NCBI RefSeq assembly: GCF_037038585.1
Contig: NC_092522.1
Coordinates: forward strand, 50,631,161 to 50,695,160
Length of the DNA stretch: 64,000 nt
Reading direction: 5' to 3'
Source: Patagioenas fasciata
Lineage: Eukaryota; Chordata; Aves; Columbiformes; Columbidae
Part shown: positions 13,201-27,200 of the stretch, piece after piece
Numbering within the stretch: position 1 is the stretch's first letter
Layout: every line of letters begins with the position of its first letter
Program-made: the position numbers and the translations under genes
The notes under the pieces: model-generated
The model's database searches: none
What the model saw: only the letters and a program-made list of their open reading frames with translations
Told to the model about the DNA's origin: nothing

Positions 13201-16192
13201 TATTTTCTAGTTTCATAATATTTCCAAACAATTTTGTGTTCTTCTCTTCTGTGAAGCTCATCCCAAAAATATTTATCTTGGCTGAAAGCAAAATTAAGCA
13301 GTGTAGCTGGCATCTGTCACGGATTAGTGGATTGAAAAGCTACAAGAAACAAATTTGGTTATCTGTGATTGTTATCATTTGAAATGTCTTTTCATTTCTC
13401 TGCGATACTAGCTGTCTTGTACCTCTTGCTTTCCAAGTATGTATCTACTACCAAGAGCCTTCATGTATCTGTGATGTTTTCCAAAATAATAACCACCAGA
13501 AGTCAAATATTCAAATCAAATAATCAACTAGTTATTGTGGGGGAAAACTTCTTTGCCTTCTAACCAGAAAGTATTTGTGAATGATACATTCATTATCTCA
13601 TCACATGACGATCCTTGAAGAGATGAGAGCAACTTGCGTTATGCATTAATAATAACATAGAACAAAAGTATCCACTCCACACTGTGTGTCTAAATGCGGG
13701 AACTTGAGTAGTTTTATTGACCTCTAGGAGGGTATGTAGGTTCTTAAAGACATGCAAACTTGCATTGAGGCCCAAATAAGACAAAATGTATGAACAACAT
13801 TGCAGATCCCTTGTATGGTCCTTCTGTAGTCCCTGTGCTGTTAAGAAAAATAATGCATCTCAAACTGCTGCTTTACAGCTCTTTTTTTCCTCTCTGGGTT
13901 ATCTTCATTTCCATTTCATAGTTTCTGGGGAAAAAAATCTTAAAAGAACTCCTTTCATACTATCTTTTACAGCAGCTCCAGAGATTACTACTGGAAAATT
14001 GGTTCACTACTCTTATAGACCCATAAAACCTTTAAGTAAACTTTCCCAGAGTGGTAAAACATGTACTTTCAGTAAAGCAAGCAAATATAATTTGGGACAC
14101 ACAGCTGTTGAGTAGCAAGCTACTGCATTGACTTTAGCTATTAATTAAGATACTTGAAGGAAGGAAAAGCTGAAGATGGACTAGAATATTCAACTATGGT
14201 TCAACTCTGATTCAACAGAATAGAACAACATAGAGTATAGAACATATGACATGAATGTGTTCAGATAGGGCAGAAGAAGTCAATAGAAAAAAGTTTCAAA
14301 GGGAAAATAATCAGAACAACATGAAAATTTGGGGTGACCTTTGTCTGAAATTGCTTTGAAATCAACAAAGTCCTCTCCTGACTTGTGTTCTTTGAGTTTG
14401 GTTCATAGCGGAAGTCATGGTAGAGATAGTGAAAAAAAAGGAGGTCTGACTGGAAGTGCTTGAATGACTTTGAGAAATATTTCACTTTAGTTTTGATAAA
14501 GAAAAGGTTTTTGTGTGCTAAATACATTGGAGCATCATGTGGATGTTGTTTTGACAGGCGTACTAACATGACCCTAATCTCGTGCCAAATACAATTGATC
14601 GACATTCTGTACTTCAGCTGTTTAAAAACTGTATATCTGGCACAAGCTACTTGTATAGGCTCTCTGTACTGTCAGAGCAACAGCCAAATATCTCTAGAGG
14701 AAGATTCAACCTGTCCTGAGTTTGATGTCTAAGATAAGTACGATCAGTTACCCTTCGGATGTGCCACTGTTTATCTCCTGCATATAGCCATAGTCTAAGC
14801 ATTTGCTTTTAGACAGTTAAGTCAGGAGATAAATTCCGCTGTCTCAGTCTACATGAACAGACCTTATAACACTCATCTTTCCTGAAGTGAAAGATTTGTA
14901 TGATTGTCAGTATCTATTAAAGATTTGTTACAATCACAGAGCAAACACAATGCTTTTAACTTTTCTTTTGTGGATACTTCAGTAACAGCAATAAAAAAGC
15001 AATGTTGGAAAATTACTCAGCAAGCCACAGACTTCATTAGAAGGAGTTTGCACAATAACTTCAGACAAGTTGAACAAGTAGGCTAAGAATTCAGTTTTAT
15101 AATTTTCTTATTTATTTATATTCTCTGCAAGAGTCTTTTTCTAAGGAAACCATTACCCCTTTTTTCTTGAACTCTAAAATACAACTCCCTATTAGGGGCT
15201 GCATGACACATTACACCTGTCATGTTGGCATGCTCTGTGATAAAGGACATAAGGCTGCCTTGCTTGTTTCTCTCTGCTTTCTGCTATTTCATTTTATTTT
15301 CTATTTTCTTATTATTTATGTTTCCCTCTAGAAAAGAACAGTACCACAACATTGCTTATGAAATTGAACATATAAAATGTGGTAAGAGCATTGATGTCAG
15401 CCTTTTTGTTCCGTTTATCACTTCTAATTGCTCTGTTGATGCTAGTTGTTCACTCTGTGGAATTTTAATAGTTTGGTCCATGAACATAGATAAAAGTCTC
15501 ACTTTTATCCTTCATAGATCTGTCACTGTTTCATTACTTGATATCATCTGAAGAACAAGTCAGTGTGGTATCCTCTCAGCTTCTACTGTGCCAGTGTTAC
15601 TGTAACAGGAGATAGGTTGAGGTGCTGGGCATTTTTTACAATTGCAGGAGCTTTGATATTCTTTTGCCTGGAACATTACAGCAGCCCTTACTTAAAAGGT
15701 AGAACTCTAACCAGTCTTTAAGAGGACCTCTCACAGAAAAGTTAAGTGACAAAATGTCCCACAGTGGAATGCACAATCTCCTTTTAGACGCTGAAGTGCT
15801 GACAGCCAGTTATTCAATCATGTCATCCAATCATTGTCTTCTCAAGTGCCTAATAAACAGTTATTGCAGTGGTCCTTTGTTATTGATCAGTACCCCATTC
15901 ATGGGGGTGCAGAACCTTGTCTCTTTTGTATGCTTTGTTTCTAGCATGAATCTTCAAATTGTTAAGGGAGGAGATCCTGAAGGAAAGGGTGGGATGGTGA
16001 TGGGTAGTGGAGGATTCCTCTCTCCTCCACAGCTGCTGCACTCCACCTCTTGCACACCTACTTCCTAGGTCAGTGGTAAGGGTGCTCGCTGTAGGATTTC
16101 AATCTTCATACGCAGTGGAGGGGACTAAAACCAGATATTCCACATATTGTTTTTTCAGGGTTTGTTTATTTGTTTTCATTTGTTGGTGTTCT

Positions 16193-16215
16193 TGTTTGTT
16201 TGTTTGTTTGTTTTT
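16193..16215 (+). repeat. (GTTT)n simple repeat
   Basis: Five to six GTTT units within a wider T/G-rich area starting near 16150. Confidence 0.85.
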
Positions 16216-17235
16216 ATACCCAAGGCATTATATAAAAGACATCTTTCTTCCAGCTTGGTTTTAAAAGAAAGTAGCAGCCACTGTTGCATATTTTAAGGAT
16301 CCTCTAGATATGTGTGGCGCATGTTTTAGCAAACTAACAGATTGAACACTTAAGGTACTTATGTTTTTAAACAAAGAAATATCTGTTGTTTTTATTCTGA
16401 TTGGTGAGCTAGACTGAGCTACCTTAAGACTTCTCCACAAGTCCTCAAGGACATCTGAGCTACCTAGGGATTTTTGGAGTCAGATTCTCTAGTTTGCCTG
16501 CCTACGAGGTTGGGTAGCGCCTGGATTAGAGTCAGAGATTTTTGGGATCCATTTTTGCATTCCTGTCCTATTTTGCACCCACAAAGTTCTCAAACAACAG
16601 CAGAACTGTGAATGTGTCAATGCTGCTGTTATTGCATGAGAACTGAGAAAACAATTCTGTTTTCTGAAGTCCTTCTTCCCTACTTTTATGGGATTTCAAG
16701 ACAGTTGACCTGAATCTGTAGCTGCCTTTTTTATCTAACAATAAATTATAACCAGAAACGTTGCCTCGAATATGTTAGAAGAATCATGGGAGGACCACAA
16801 GTTGCTCAAAAGCCTGCCATTCAAGTAATCTGAGGACACTGAAAAAGGTTTCCAGAGATGTGTGGTTAATGTTCATCATTATGTGCATTTTTTCCAGCAT
16901 GACTAAAAAGCTTTTAGCCCAGTCTTGCATTCCTGCTCACCTAATCCAAATGATGACACTGTGCAATCAGTCACAGTGAACAAAGTGTTTTGTAAGCAGT
17001 CAACACTTCATTTTCTGAGCCCCGTCCAGGTCCACTCATCCTTTATCTGCGGAGAAACATGGCATTCCCTTTCCTGATTTCTGCTGGCTGTCCCTGCTTT
17101 ATAAATCACATATTGAAAGTACTCTCTGATAAGTAGAGTTATCTCCATCATTACCAAGTGTTTCACTTGTGATCACTTCTGGTTTTGTACTTCTTTCCTT
17201 AAAGATATCTCTATATAAAGTGGAATATGTAATTC

Positions 17236-17640
17236 TACTGTTTCCTTCCTGGGGGTGGCAGGGGCTGCCCATGGGGGTCCGTAAGGGCAGGACCCAGCAG
17301 CCAGGGACCTTCCCACTCCCCAGGCATGAGCAGAACAGCCAGGGCACTGGGGCAGCCCCAGTTCCAGGCATTGGGCATCTCCCTGGATATTAAGCTGGGC
17401 CAAAGCTGGGCCAGGACATGGGCTGGGGAGGGGTTGGGATTTGAGTCCAGTGAGGGGAACCAGGGTCAGACATAGCTGTGGGAAGACCCAGCAAAGCTGA
17501 AGGTAGGAGCTTCAGCTGCGGCAGCCCCCAAAGGAAGGGGGGCACTACCCTGGCTGGGGTGTGTTCCAGATCTTCCCTTGCAGCAGCTCCTGCTGTGGGC
17601 AAGCCACCAGCTGAAGCCCTTTTACGGGTGTGCTCAGAAC
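17236..17640. other. GC-rich patch in AT-rich flank, nature unknown
   Basis: About 400 bases are visibly richer in G and C than the surroundings, with many CAG, CTGGG and GGGGC words but few CG dinucleotides, so it is not a CpG island. Open frames on both strands here reflect composition. It could be an old unrecognised repeat, a lost exon or a conserved non-coding block. No specific identity can be supported. Confidence 0.4.
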
Positions 17641-18275
17641 AAGCCTCAACAAGGACTCATTGAACAGCTAATAGCAATGTTTCTATTAACAGGAACATAT
17701 AAAATATTACTGCTTCTACAATGTCTTAGGTATATGAAACATTTTCTTGGCAAAGGGTGAAGTACAATGTGCAAGGCAGGAGGCTTCACATAGCTGAGTT
17801 GTATGGCCAGGGCTCCTCAAGCAGTGGTCTGTGGTCAAGCTCCATCTGCAAGGGACAGCCAAGTAACACCATGCCACTGTTACCACCAAATGAGCATGGA
17901 AAAGGCCACTGGACACTTAAGGTCAACACTCAGGAAGTTCCTGTGCTATTGACTCATCTGAATCTGGTACCAATTTGCTGACTTAGTCTTCTAAACCATA
18001 AGACAGTAGGGAAACCTGGGAACATCTCATTCTGATGGACAGAGGAGGCTGGAGGTAACATCCCTCATGCGTTTTTCAGTTTTCTCCCTAAGCTGCCCAA
18101 ACCTTCTGGTCCCTGTGCAACGCAGAATCTCTTTGCTGCTTGGTCCTTAGTTTCCTACTCCAGCCATTGTTAACTGCCTTGCACCATCAGCGACCTATTC
18201 GAACAAGGTTTCAGGTATTAAGGGGAAGATGACAACACAGATGAAGTAGGAACAAGAGTGACACCTCACCGATGA

Positions 18276-18437
18276 AATCATAGAATCATAGAATAATTTA
18301 GCTTGAAAAAGACGTCTGAGATCATCGAGTCCAACTGCTCACCTAGTACTGTCAAGTCCACTTCTAAACCATGTCCCTAAGAACCTCATCTATGCACTTC
18401 CAGGGATGGTGACTCAACCACTTCCTTGGGCATCATC
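18276..18437 (-). mobile_element. CR1 LINE 3' fragment, minus strand
   Basis: It starts at the left with the inverted terminal octamer repeat (aatcatagaatcatagaat). The reverse complement of the CR1 3' UTR and extreme ORF2 end follows (gatcatcgagtccaactgct, gtccctaagaacctcatcta, cttccagggatggtgactc). The order and orientation show a minus-strand insertion, truncated at its 5' end near 18437. Confidence 0.9.
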
Positions 18438-20199
18438 TGCACACAAAGAAAAACCCACTGCCTTGCTTGAGCATTATAGTTCCACTAATAGTATTGTTGC
18501 ATCCAGTGGACGACATGAGAATGGAAAAAAGTGAAGGTATGCTTCTGAGCACATCAGGATCTGGGCTTGGAACTCACAACTCCTGCTTCATTTTAATGTC
18601 TGTGAAACTGGGACACCCTACCACCCAAGAAGACAAAAACTGAGCTCCCCCAGTGGCACTTACTACTAGATTACAGGAGTCTTTGATTTGGTCAGATATC
18701 AGAAACAGCAATCCAGCTGCTAGGGAAAAGACATTTTTCCCATGGGTAGCAGTGACTACCAGTTTCTGCTACATTCATACACAAAGGCAGCTGTCATTCA
18801 AGAGCTCTTGCCTGTCATAAAAAATTACTTTGTGACTGACAAGAACAGCAATTGATAGCCTGACAAACAGTCTTCTACCTGAAATCAGAAGAGCTACTGG
18901 AATCCACACATCTGTGTCATTTTCATGGTATCTGAGTGAAAGCAAAACATCTCTTCCTTCCACTAATAAAAAACCCCCACATTTGGGAGAAATGAGAATG
19001 TTCATAACTTTAACATCCTGTGTCCTTGAATTAATTACAATAGATCAACTCGACTGTATGTTTGGAAATTTAATATTTTCATCCACATGGAATTACTTAC
19101 TGCATAAAATAGACTAAAGCAATAAATATTTTTAGTCATAAGAAAATACTGTGCATTACCAACCAGATACACATGTATGAAGAGAAATGTCTTCTAAGTA
19201 ACTATTGTAGAGATTTGACTTGGGAACTATCTTGCAACTTTTTGAGAAGCAGTTGTATTCAGAGCATCCCCTCCCCTTTTTTTCTCTTCTCTTCTCCTGA
19301 TAAACGTGTATATTTAAGATATTTACTTATCACCATGTAGATTGTTAGTTTTATAAGTTCTCCAAAACTTAATCCAAAGTACCTGAGGATCTAGAGTAAA
19401 TTGTTTCCCTAGTGCAAACACACATCTATGTTAACAACAATGTAGAAAGCAATTCTTTTTGTGATATCTCACTATGGTATTTAGAATTCATGATACTCCA
19501 TCCTTGGTTTTCTTCGCTAAACATCATAACATGTAGTTTAAGAGATAAATGAATTAAATAGAAATGCAAGTAGTAGTTCAATGTCGGAGTCCATGTTGCA
19601 ATATTAATCCTAAACTACAGAAGAAAAGAGTGAGAACTCTTTTCTTAGGAGTTTCCAAAAAGCTTTGCTGAGTTCTACCTCCTAGGAGATAAACAATCAG
19701 TACTTCAAAGCTCAGCTGTTTCACTTCTTGTTCACTTCAGAATTAATGATCTTTCTGGCTAGTGATAAGCTGCATCTAGCATTTCTAATTAATAAATACT
19801 GACACCACAGGATGCAAAATAATAACCTGGTATGGGTTTGTTTTTCTGATTCAAATGAATCAAAAAACTTTCAGTCTGTTAACTTTGTTCTTCCAAGTTT
19901 AATGTTGAATCAATCTTGAATCAACCATTGCCTGTCTAAATCATTCAAGTTTTATGCCAATACTAATATAATCTGTCTCCTACAGCTGGCACACTGTTGG
20001 CTTAAAAGCATAAATCTGTCTTGCAATCTATATCCTGTGTCTTGAGTACTTGGGCTGAAATACAACTGATTGTGTGCCCAGGACTGATTTTTCGTTGAAT
20101 ATGTATCTCAGTGATCTGGCAGCACACAGATCTGATGTGAGTGACTTGAAAGCCACAGATACTTCTGATCTCTGCCTAGCTTTTTTTTTAAAAAAAACC

Positions 20200-20281
20200 A
20201 ACAAAGCAAAACAAAGCAAAGCAAAACAAAACAAAACAAAACAAAACAAAGCAAAACAAAACAAAACAAAACAAAAACAAC
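20200..20281 (+). repeat. (AAAAC/AAAGC)n pentanucleotide repeat
   Basis: About 16 units of five bases, mainly AAAAC with several AAAGC variants. A T9-A8 block lies immediately upstream. The long open frames overlapping it are products of the repeat. Confidence 0.95.
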
Positions 20282-22978
20282 CTGTCATTCTAGGTTTGAA
20301 AGATAAGCTGTAGTTTAATTTATGGACTCGGAAAAACTATATAGGAAGTTTCACACTGACTTAATGGGTTCATTTTCTGCTACACAAACAAACCCAGTGA
20401 CTAGTCATAGCTCTGTGATTTTGCTTGAACTCTTAGAAACATCTGGCCATTTACAGTTCCCTGATAGAAGGCAGGCATTTTTGCCTTGGTGTATGGTAAC
20501 ATAACATGTTATTGTAATGACTTAATTACCCACAAAGCAAAGTGATGGGTTGACACAATAGCTATAAAACATTTGGGGTCTGGTAGGGAAAAATATGTCT
20601 GAAGAAAAGATCAAACAAGAGTTTGTTTTCCCTTTCTTCTCTTGAAAATTCTCATGGTAAATACAAGTCAGAAGACCTTACAGTAAGAGAAATCTTAATT
20701 TCAATTACGAAGTATATAAAGAGACTATGAGATGAGATAATTATGTCACTGGCTGAAACAGAAGAATATAGCAGAACATTTTTTGCAATCCGTACATAAA
20801 AGCACGAGGGAAATGCATAATGACATCATTACTGTTAGCTTGCAGAATCCGAGAACTAAAGTTCAGGTAGTATAAATGTAATACACAGTAGAGCATAAAT
20901 GAACATACTTGACCTTGAGGCTTAATAAAGCATAAGCATTAATTAAATCAAATGACAAAAAGTTCTGCCAGATACCTTTGATCTTCTTTTTGTTTTAGCA
21001 GTTCTCTTTTTCATGACTATTGCTTTAAAGCAGTGAAGAACCCATGAAGTAGCTTATGCCTTTTAACTTCTAACAGTAGAATAGCACTAACAACTTTGGA
21101 AATGACTTTGCATTCATATTATAAACTTTGCTCGCACTACTAGCTGTAGTAAAATACATGGCAGTTTGGCATTTCTCATATTAACTTTAGCTGTGCCAGT
21201 TTCTCCCCTCTTTTGTATTCATTTTAGGTATGTAAGGAAACCTGAGTACCTGCACACTAAGTAGCATCACAAAGAAAATATATGTAGAACAAGGAATTTT
21301 CTTAGAGCTTTAACTTTTCTTTTTAGTAAACAGTAGTGACCTACTGGGATGTGTGCTCCTGTACCTGCCACTATATGTTTTTGGTATTTTTCATTAATCT
21401 GCATTTTTTGTAGACCTTTCCTTCATTACAGTATCCGTTGGCATTGGGTTGCTGTATTTGACTCAGCAGGTGCATATCTGATGGGACAATGTATCTTGAT
21501 ACTACATAGCAGTAGATGAAGGTGGATGCTGAGGTGGCAGGTCTCTGTCTACCTTGTATAGCAGCATTTTGAGAGGTTGGAGGTTAAGAAATATCTGCTT
21601 AAAATAATTTTATCCAATTAGACTCTGTTTTTTGGTGGTGGCAAGACATAAAATTTAGAACTTAGATAATTCTCCTTTCCCATAGAAAAAGCCAACCCTC
21701 AAGTAGAGAATCACAAAAATATACATTTCTAAGTGAAACACAGGGATTGACAGTAATTATGATTTTGCAATTAGAGCTGCTTTAGTTAAGTGCTTGGGCA
21801 TATGTTAAATTTCATGCACATGTAGCTTTGTTGAAAACAAAAAAATCTAATCAGGTTGTTATTTATTGGATTATGAGTTTTCCTGAAGTGGCATATAAGG
21901 TAGGAGAAGAAAAAAAGAACAAAAAAAATTGAAATCTAGTGTAATTAAACTAACAGAAACTCACCATTCAAAGTTACTGTATTCTATCACGACACTTAAA
22001 TGCAAACTTCATAACCAAGAGCATGAAATATTGTTTATATTGGGGCATCTGCACTCCATGTATTGCTAGTATACGACTCTGGGGTGGAACATGACAGTGA
22101 TATTAAAGAAGAGTGGCTTAGGAGGTGAAGATTAAAAAAAAAGTGGTCCATGAATAAGCTGAAGGAGAATGAAGAAAGTTGTGTTCCAGAGTTCTGCTCT
22201 GGCTTTGAATACTGAAATTATGTATACACAAGGGCACACAGTTCAGCAGAGAGAAAAACAGCTGATATTTCTCCTTTCTGTAGTTAAATACTACAAAATA
22301 AAAAGTATTGGAGAAGTTTATGAGCAGATCTCCATAAACAGCATGAAAGAAAAGCACAAATTCTGTTTCCTGGGCTCTGTTTGTTGCCTTATCTTCCTCT
22401 TTGGAAGACAGATGGACTGGAAAGTTGCAGCATCTCAGGCTTGTCTGTCAGGGTACGGGGCATGAGAAATCCCATGACATTCAAGCACCTTAGCTGTTCT
22501 GGAATACTTACTCAAAAAAGCACCTTTAGCCTGGATGCAGACAGATTTTATAAATAGCACAGAGGTACAGGAATAATAAAATGCGTCAAGCTCTCCTCTG
22601 GTCTTACAGGCAGCAGAAATGTGCCATTGGTGATGGCAGCATCCTCCCATTTCACAGTTTATTTAACAACAGGACTGAGAGAGGCCTGTTGTGGATGCAG
22701 GCTGTATCTAAAGTTTCAATGCTTTGAGAGAGAAATGGACTGTTTTCAGCCACTGCTCTGAGCTGCTTCTCTGTTTTGTGCCTTTGCCTTTCTCGTCTGT
22801 CATTCTGCTTGGCTTGGATGGGAAGAGAGGCAGATACATGGCAATGTGAAATTTTACCACAGCACTGCTCGCCCCACTGGCCTCAGCATTGCTGGTCCAC
22901 TTCAGTGGTGCATCCCTTCTGCAAACTCAGAGTGAGGGGGTGAGGAGGAGGTTCCTAAACGTAACTTATGGTGCAGTA

Positions 22979-23062
22979 GAAAAACCAAAGCCAAACCAAA
23001 CCAACAAAACAACAACGAAGAAAATTTAACCAAACCGAACAAATAACCCCAAACAAACGAAC
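22979..23062 (+). repeat. A/C-rich low-complexity tract
   Basis: Imperfect AAACC/AACAA units with scattered interruptions over about 80 bases. Confidence 0.8.
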
Positions 23063-24190
23063 TTGGATTTTAAAGCAATTCCACTACCTAGACATACACA
23101 ATTTAGGAAATCAGTTTGCCCTCTGGAGATTCTCAGAAATCAGGTTTCACTTCCAAACCCTGTACTGACTGCAGGGCAGTTTGCAGAGAAGACACATTCC
23201 TTCTCTAGGAAAACTCAGTTAACTGTGCAGCCAGAGCTGGACAAAGAAAAAGCAGGTGCTCTTCACTGGTGGAAGGAGGTGGGGGGAGATGATGATTTAT
23301 GTTTAGGAAAGTTAATTTTTTTTTTCAGACTTAGGAATTTTTATTTTTTTAATTTTATTTTTAGTAAAAGGTTTTTAAGGGGAAAAAAGCTGTGGTTTCA
23401 AGAGGATTTTTTCCCCAAGACATCTTGATTGTGCAAGAAATCTCTCTCTCCAAAATTTAGTTCTCAAATCTGGAAGTACTTGCTTTTTATTTGTTCGCTT
23501 TACTCACTTTATGACACCATTCCTGTTCTCCCTATTTCTTGGTAGACACATGAGAGAAACCACAGGCACTGTGCTGCTGACTTGACTATTCTAGCAACGT
23601 GTAGGGGCCCTGATCTATAAGGGTATTTGATCTGTGTGGCTATTGCTGTGAAAAGCTGCATTTAATTAATTTTCCCCTCAAGCATAAGGACTTTATTTTT
23701 ATTTTTTAAAAAACAATGGCAAATTCCACAAGTAGGCCTCAATTAATTTGTATTTATTTTATCTGTTATTGTATATGCATGCATGCATACACAAGACCTT
23801 TCTCCCTCTGACTTCACATCATTTTCAAGATAAGCTAACATTTTTAAGAAAAATATTTTATAAAAGACTAACCCCTTTATCAAGACATGCTACTTATCCT
23901 CTGTGTAACTACCACTCAGTACAATCTAGCACAGCTGTGAGGGAAAATCCTGTATCCCTTTTAAGTGTGTTCTTTTATTCTGTTGAGTTGTTTCATTTAT
24001 CGATCTGTACAAAACATACAAATGTTCTCAGAAAGAGCTACTGCCCCCTGTTTCCCACTGAAGTAGCTATTTTTAATTCCCTCGTGATCTGTTGAAGAAG
24101 AGAAACAATAAGAAAAGAAGAAATAAGAATCTTTCTCCTCTCTTCCCCAAAGACTCTCAAACTGGATTTCTTTATACAACAGGCAAAAAT

Positions 24191-24271
24191 GAACAAACAA
24201 ACAAAAAAAATAATACCCCCCCACCCCCCGCAAACCCCCACAACATCCCAAATAAACAAACAAACAAAAAA
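24191..24271 (+). repeat. AAAC plus poly(C)-interrupted low-complexity tract
   Basis: (AAAC)n on both sides of a C-rich core (ccccccc, a, cccccc). The G-rich complement on the minus strand has several G-runs. Confidence 0.85.
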
Positions 24272-27200
24272 TCCTGGTAAGTTACATACATCTGTGGGGA
24301 AATTTAAGTTGGTTTTATAATGGTCATTGCTTGAAAGACCCTTTTGGTTCTAGACTGTATCTGCCTGTCTGTCTGTCATACCTAGAACTGGAGGACCTCT
24401 GTAAGTTCACCCTCTACATGTAAGTAGAAAAATGGATCCATGTTTTTCCTCTGTCGTTTCCACTGAAAATTATAAAAAGTGCTGGTACCATGTAACTACC
24501 AAAATACTAGGCTAGGCTCTTCACCTGGTAGAAAGTATCTTTTGTAGCATAGTAATGCCCCTGACACCACACTGAGAAACTCTTCTTTGCTGATAATTCC
24601 TCAAATAGGATATGCTTACTTATTTCACTGTCTTCCATTGAATCTTCTTTTTCTATTTTATCTCTTTCCCATGCTTATTTGGATTATATGGTCAGACGGT
24701 ATGGCAAATGGCCCATGAGGAGACTGGCTTCTGTTGAGAGTCAGGTCTGTGAAACAACATGATTTCAGCCGAATGCTTATCTGACCGAGTCACTAAGAGA
24801 CAGGGAGTCTTTTTCCATTCAACAAAAATCTGAGTGGAAAGAATGTTTTTTTATGACTTCCTCTCCAAGTCTACATAAATCAGGTCTCCACTTCCTCACA
24901 TGGCATTTCTCAAAATATGGGGTTCTAGTACATAACCAGTTGACTCAGGTAGAACACCACTGCCATCCAAATGTGACATTGCTTTTCCAGTAGGCCACAG
25001 AAATGTTTCTCAAGTAATGCATAGCAAAATAAACCTCCTCACAGCACTTATTTTATTGATTTTTTTTCCACTTCTAGTGGCTTACTTTTTCTCTCCTCTC
25101 TACATTTTTCCTTCTCTAGCTCCTCAGCCTTTCCTTTTCTGCCCATCTTTCTGGATTCCTGTTGTAGATCATCACTTCAGGGAAACATCACATGCTCTTT
25201 GTGCTGAATTCAATCTGCACAGAGAGCCCCATGGTTTTGTGCTGCCAATCTAAAAATTACATAAAGAGAGAAGTTTCTACAACTCACCTTCCCTTTCAGT
25301 CACCATTATCACTACTGAAGGAATTGAAGAATCCCAGTCCCAGCCTTCCCGCTGACCAGGAAGGGAACTCATGGGTCACAATCAGCTGAACCTCAGGACT
25401 GCAGCAGCTGGAATAGCTTCTTCAGCAAAGCAAGAGGGAAATTTCTGTTGCTGGTGAAGAATGATATTTTTTGTCCTGTTTGTGAAAACACTTCCTCTTT
25501 CTTGACTATATGGCCTTGTTACTTTGATCCTTCCTTCTCTCCTGCATATTCTTCTTCCTTTGCAAGCTTCTGAAAAATGTTCCAATTCTCAGTGTGTTTC
25601 TTTAATTCCTCCTCAAATAACAGCCCCAGCCCATAACGTCTTCCTTTATTATGTTTTGAGAAGATGTAAATCACATACAGGGCAATGTGGTAACTACAGA
25701 CAGAAGAACCAAGAGGAAATGAGGAAGAAAAATGAAGGAAAGTATTCTGATGGTCTTTTCAGTAGTGTATAGGCAGGAGAGATACTTAAGGAGCTGCTAC
25801 TTTCTTAATGTACTTTCCACAGCTTTGTATATCCTTTAAAATTACTCTGCACAAAACTTGGACAGTGTTAACATCTGGAAATACAGAGGTAACTGTATCC
25901 AGTATCAGAGAAAGCTACTAGTTACTCTAGGCCCTGCACCTAAAGCATGCTAGTTTATATATCAATAATGGTTGTTTCCTGTTCTTGTCCCATAGGGATC
26001 TCAATATTCACTATGCAAGTGAATGCAAACATCATGGGTTCAATCTCATCTTAGTGTCAGGCCCAAAAGGAGAGTAAAATGAGTTTTGGACACATCTAAA
26101 CTTTCAGCCTTTTCAAACTCCAGGAAACCTTTTGTAAAGTGACCAAAATGCCCTTGAATCAGGGCAGAGAATGGAGAAAATCTGCCCTCTGAAAACAGTG
26201 TTCGTGGCTAATTCTTGAAACAGGCTCAGAGGGATGTGCTCAGTAAATATTTAGATCATTCTAAGTGGACTATGGAGATACAATGGCGCCTTAATTGAGA
26301 CTGTGTGCTGCTTTGTAGGAAACAAACCCACACTTTTTTTCTGAAATGCATATCAGGTCCATTCCTCATCTGCAGTAAACCAACACAACCTTGATGCAGT
26401 CACTAGAAAAAAACCAAATGATGTTGTACTGAAGGTTTGAAACAGGAACATTCACCTTCTCCTGGCTGGTTGCAAATTCAATGTTTTGAACAAAAAAAAA
26501 TATGCCTGCATGTATTTGCTGTAATTTTACAACAAAATACAGCACTTGAGTGTGCAAATGCCCCAACTGACATGCAAGTTAGCATGGACAGTTTTAACAG
26601 AGCTCATCCTGAGTGCAAATTGTGCTTTTCTGTACACTCTTCAGGTCATCTAATAAATGGCAGTCACATATCTTGCATTTGCTGTAGCAGGGAACATTTC
26701 TTCATTTGCCAGCTTCAGAGAGTACAGATTGACTTCTTTTTTTTTTTTTTAAATAAACTATTTTTTTTTCCTTATAAAGGGTATCCAGAGTTTAGATATA
26801 ATCAGTCACTCCTTAATTGATTTCAAATGTTGAGATTCAACATTACATGAATTGAACCACTGAACTGTACTTCACCCACTCCAGGTTTTCTTTATAGTCC
26901 TACATTTTGTCAGGCCTATGTCTGTGTCATACAGTACTGATGTGATACTGCCCTCCTGGCGTAGTAGTGTGGGCTGAATTGAAACTCATTGTGTGGGTAA
27001 TATAAAGCGGAAGCCCTGATTTCCTTTGGAGACAGTGACATCTGGAAACCCTGCCTCTGACGTTACTGTGAGAAGGATCTCATCGGGGAGAGCTGAGAAG
27101 CTGCAACTGTCAGTTCTGCATGTCATCATTTTCCCAGCAGGGGAGTCCTCTCAAAGTCAAACAATTCACTCTACAGAGTCTGACATGTTTAACGAGAAGT

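Larger units (their letters stand above)
10220..18275. other. Non-coding flank, no gene seen
   Basis: About 8 kb of AT-rich sequence. It contains a T14 run at 13133-13146, the (GTTT)n tract near 16.2 kb and the GC-rich patch at 17.24-17.64 kb. The longest open frames are near 110 codons and show no family features or splice logic. Confidence 0.6.

Noticed and set aside
20028..20313. Open frames on both strands over the AAAAC repeat
   Set aside because: They are repetitive Phe/Leu/Cys or Lys/Gln/Asn peptides produced by the pentanucleotide repeat.
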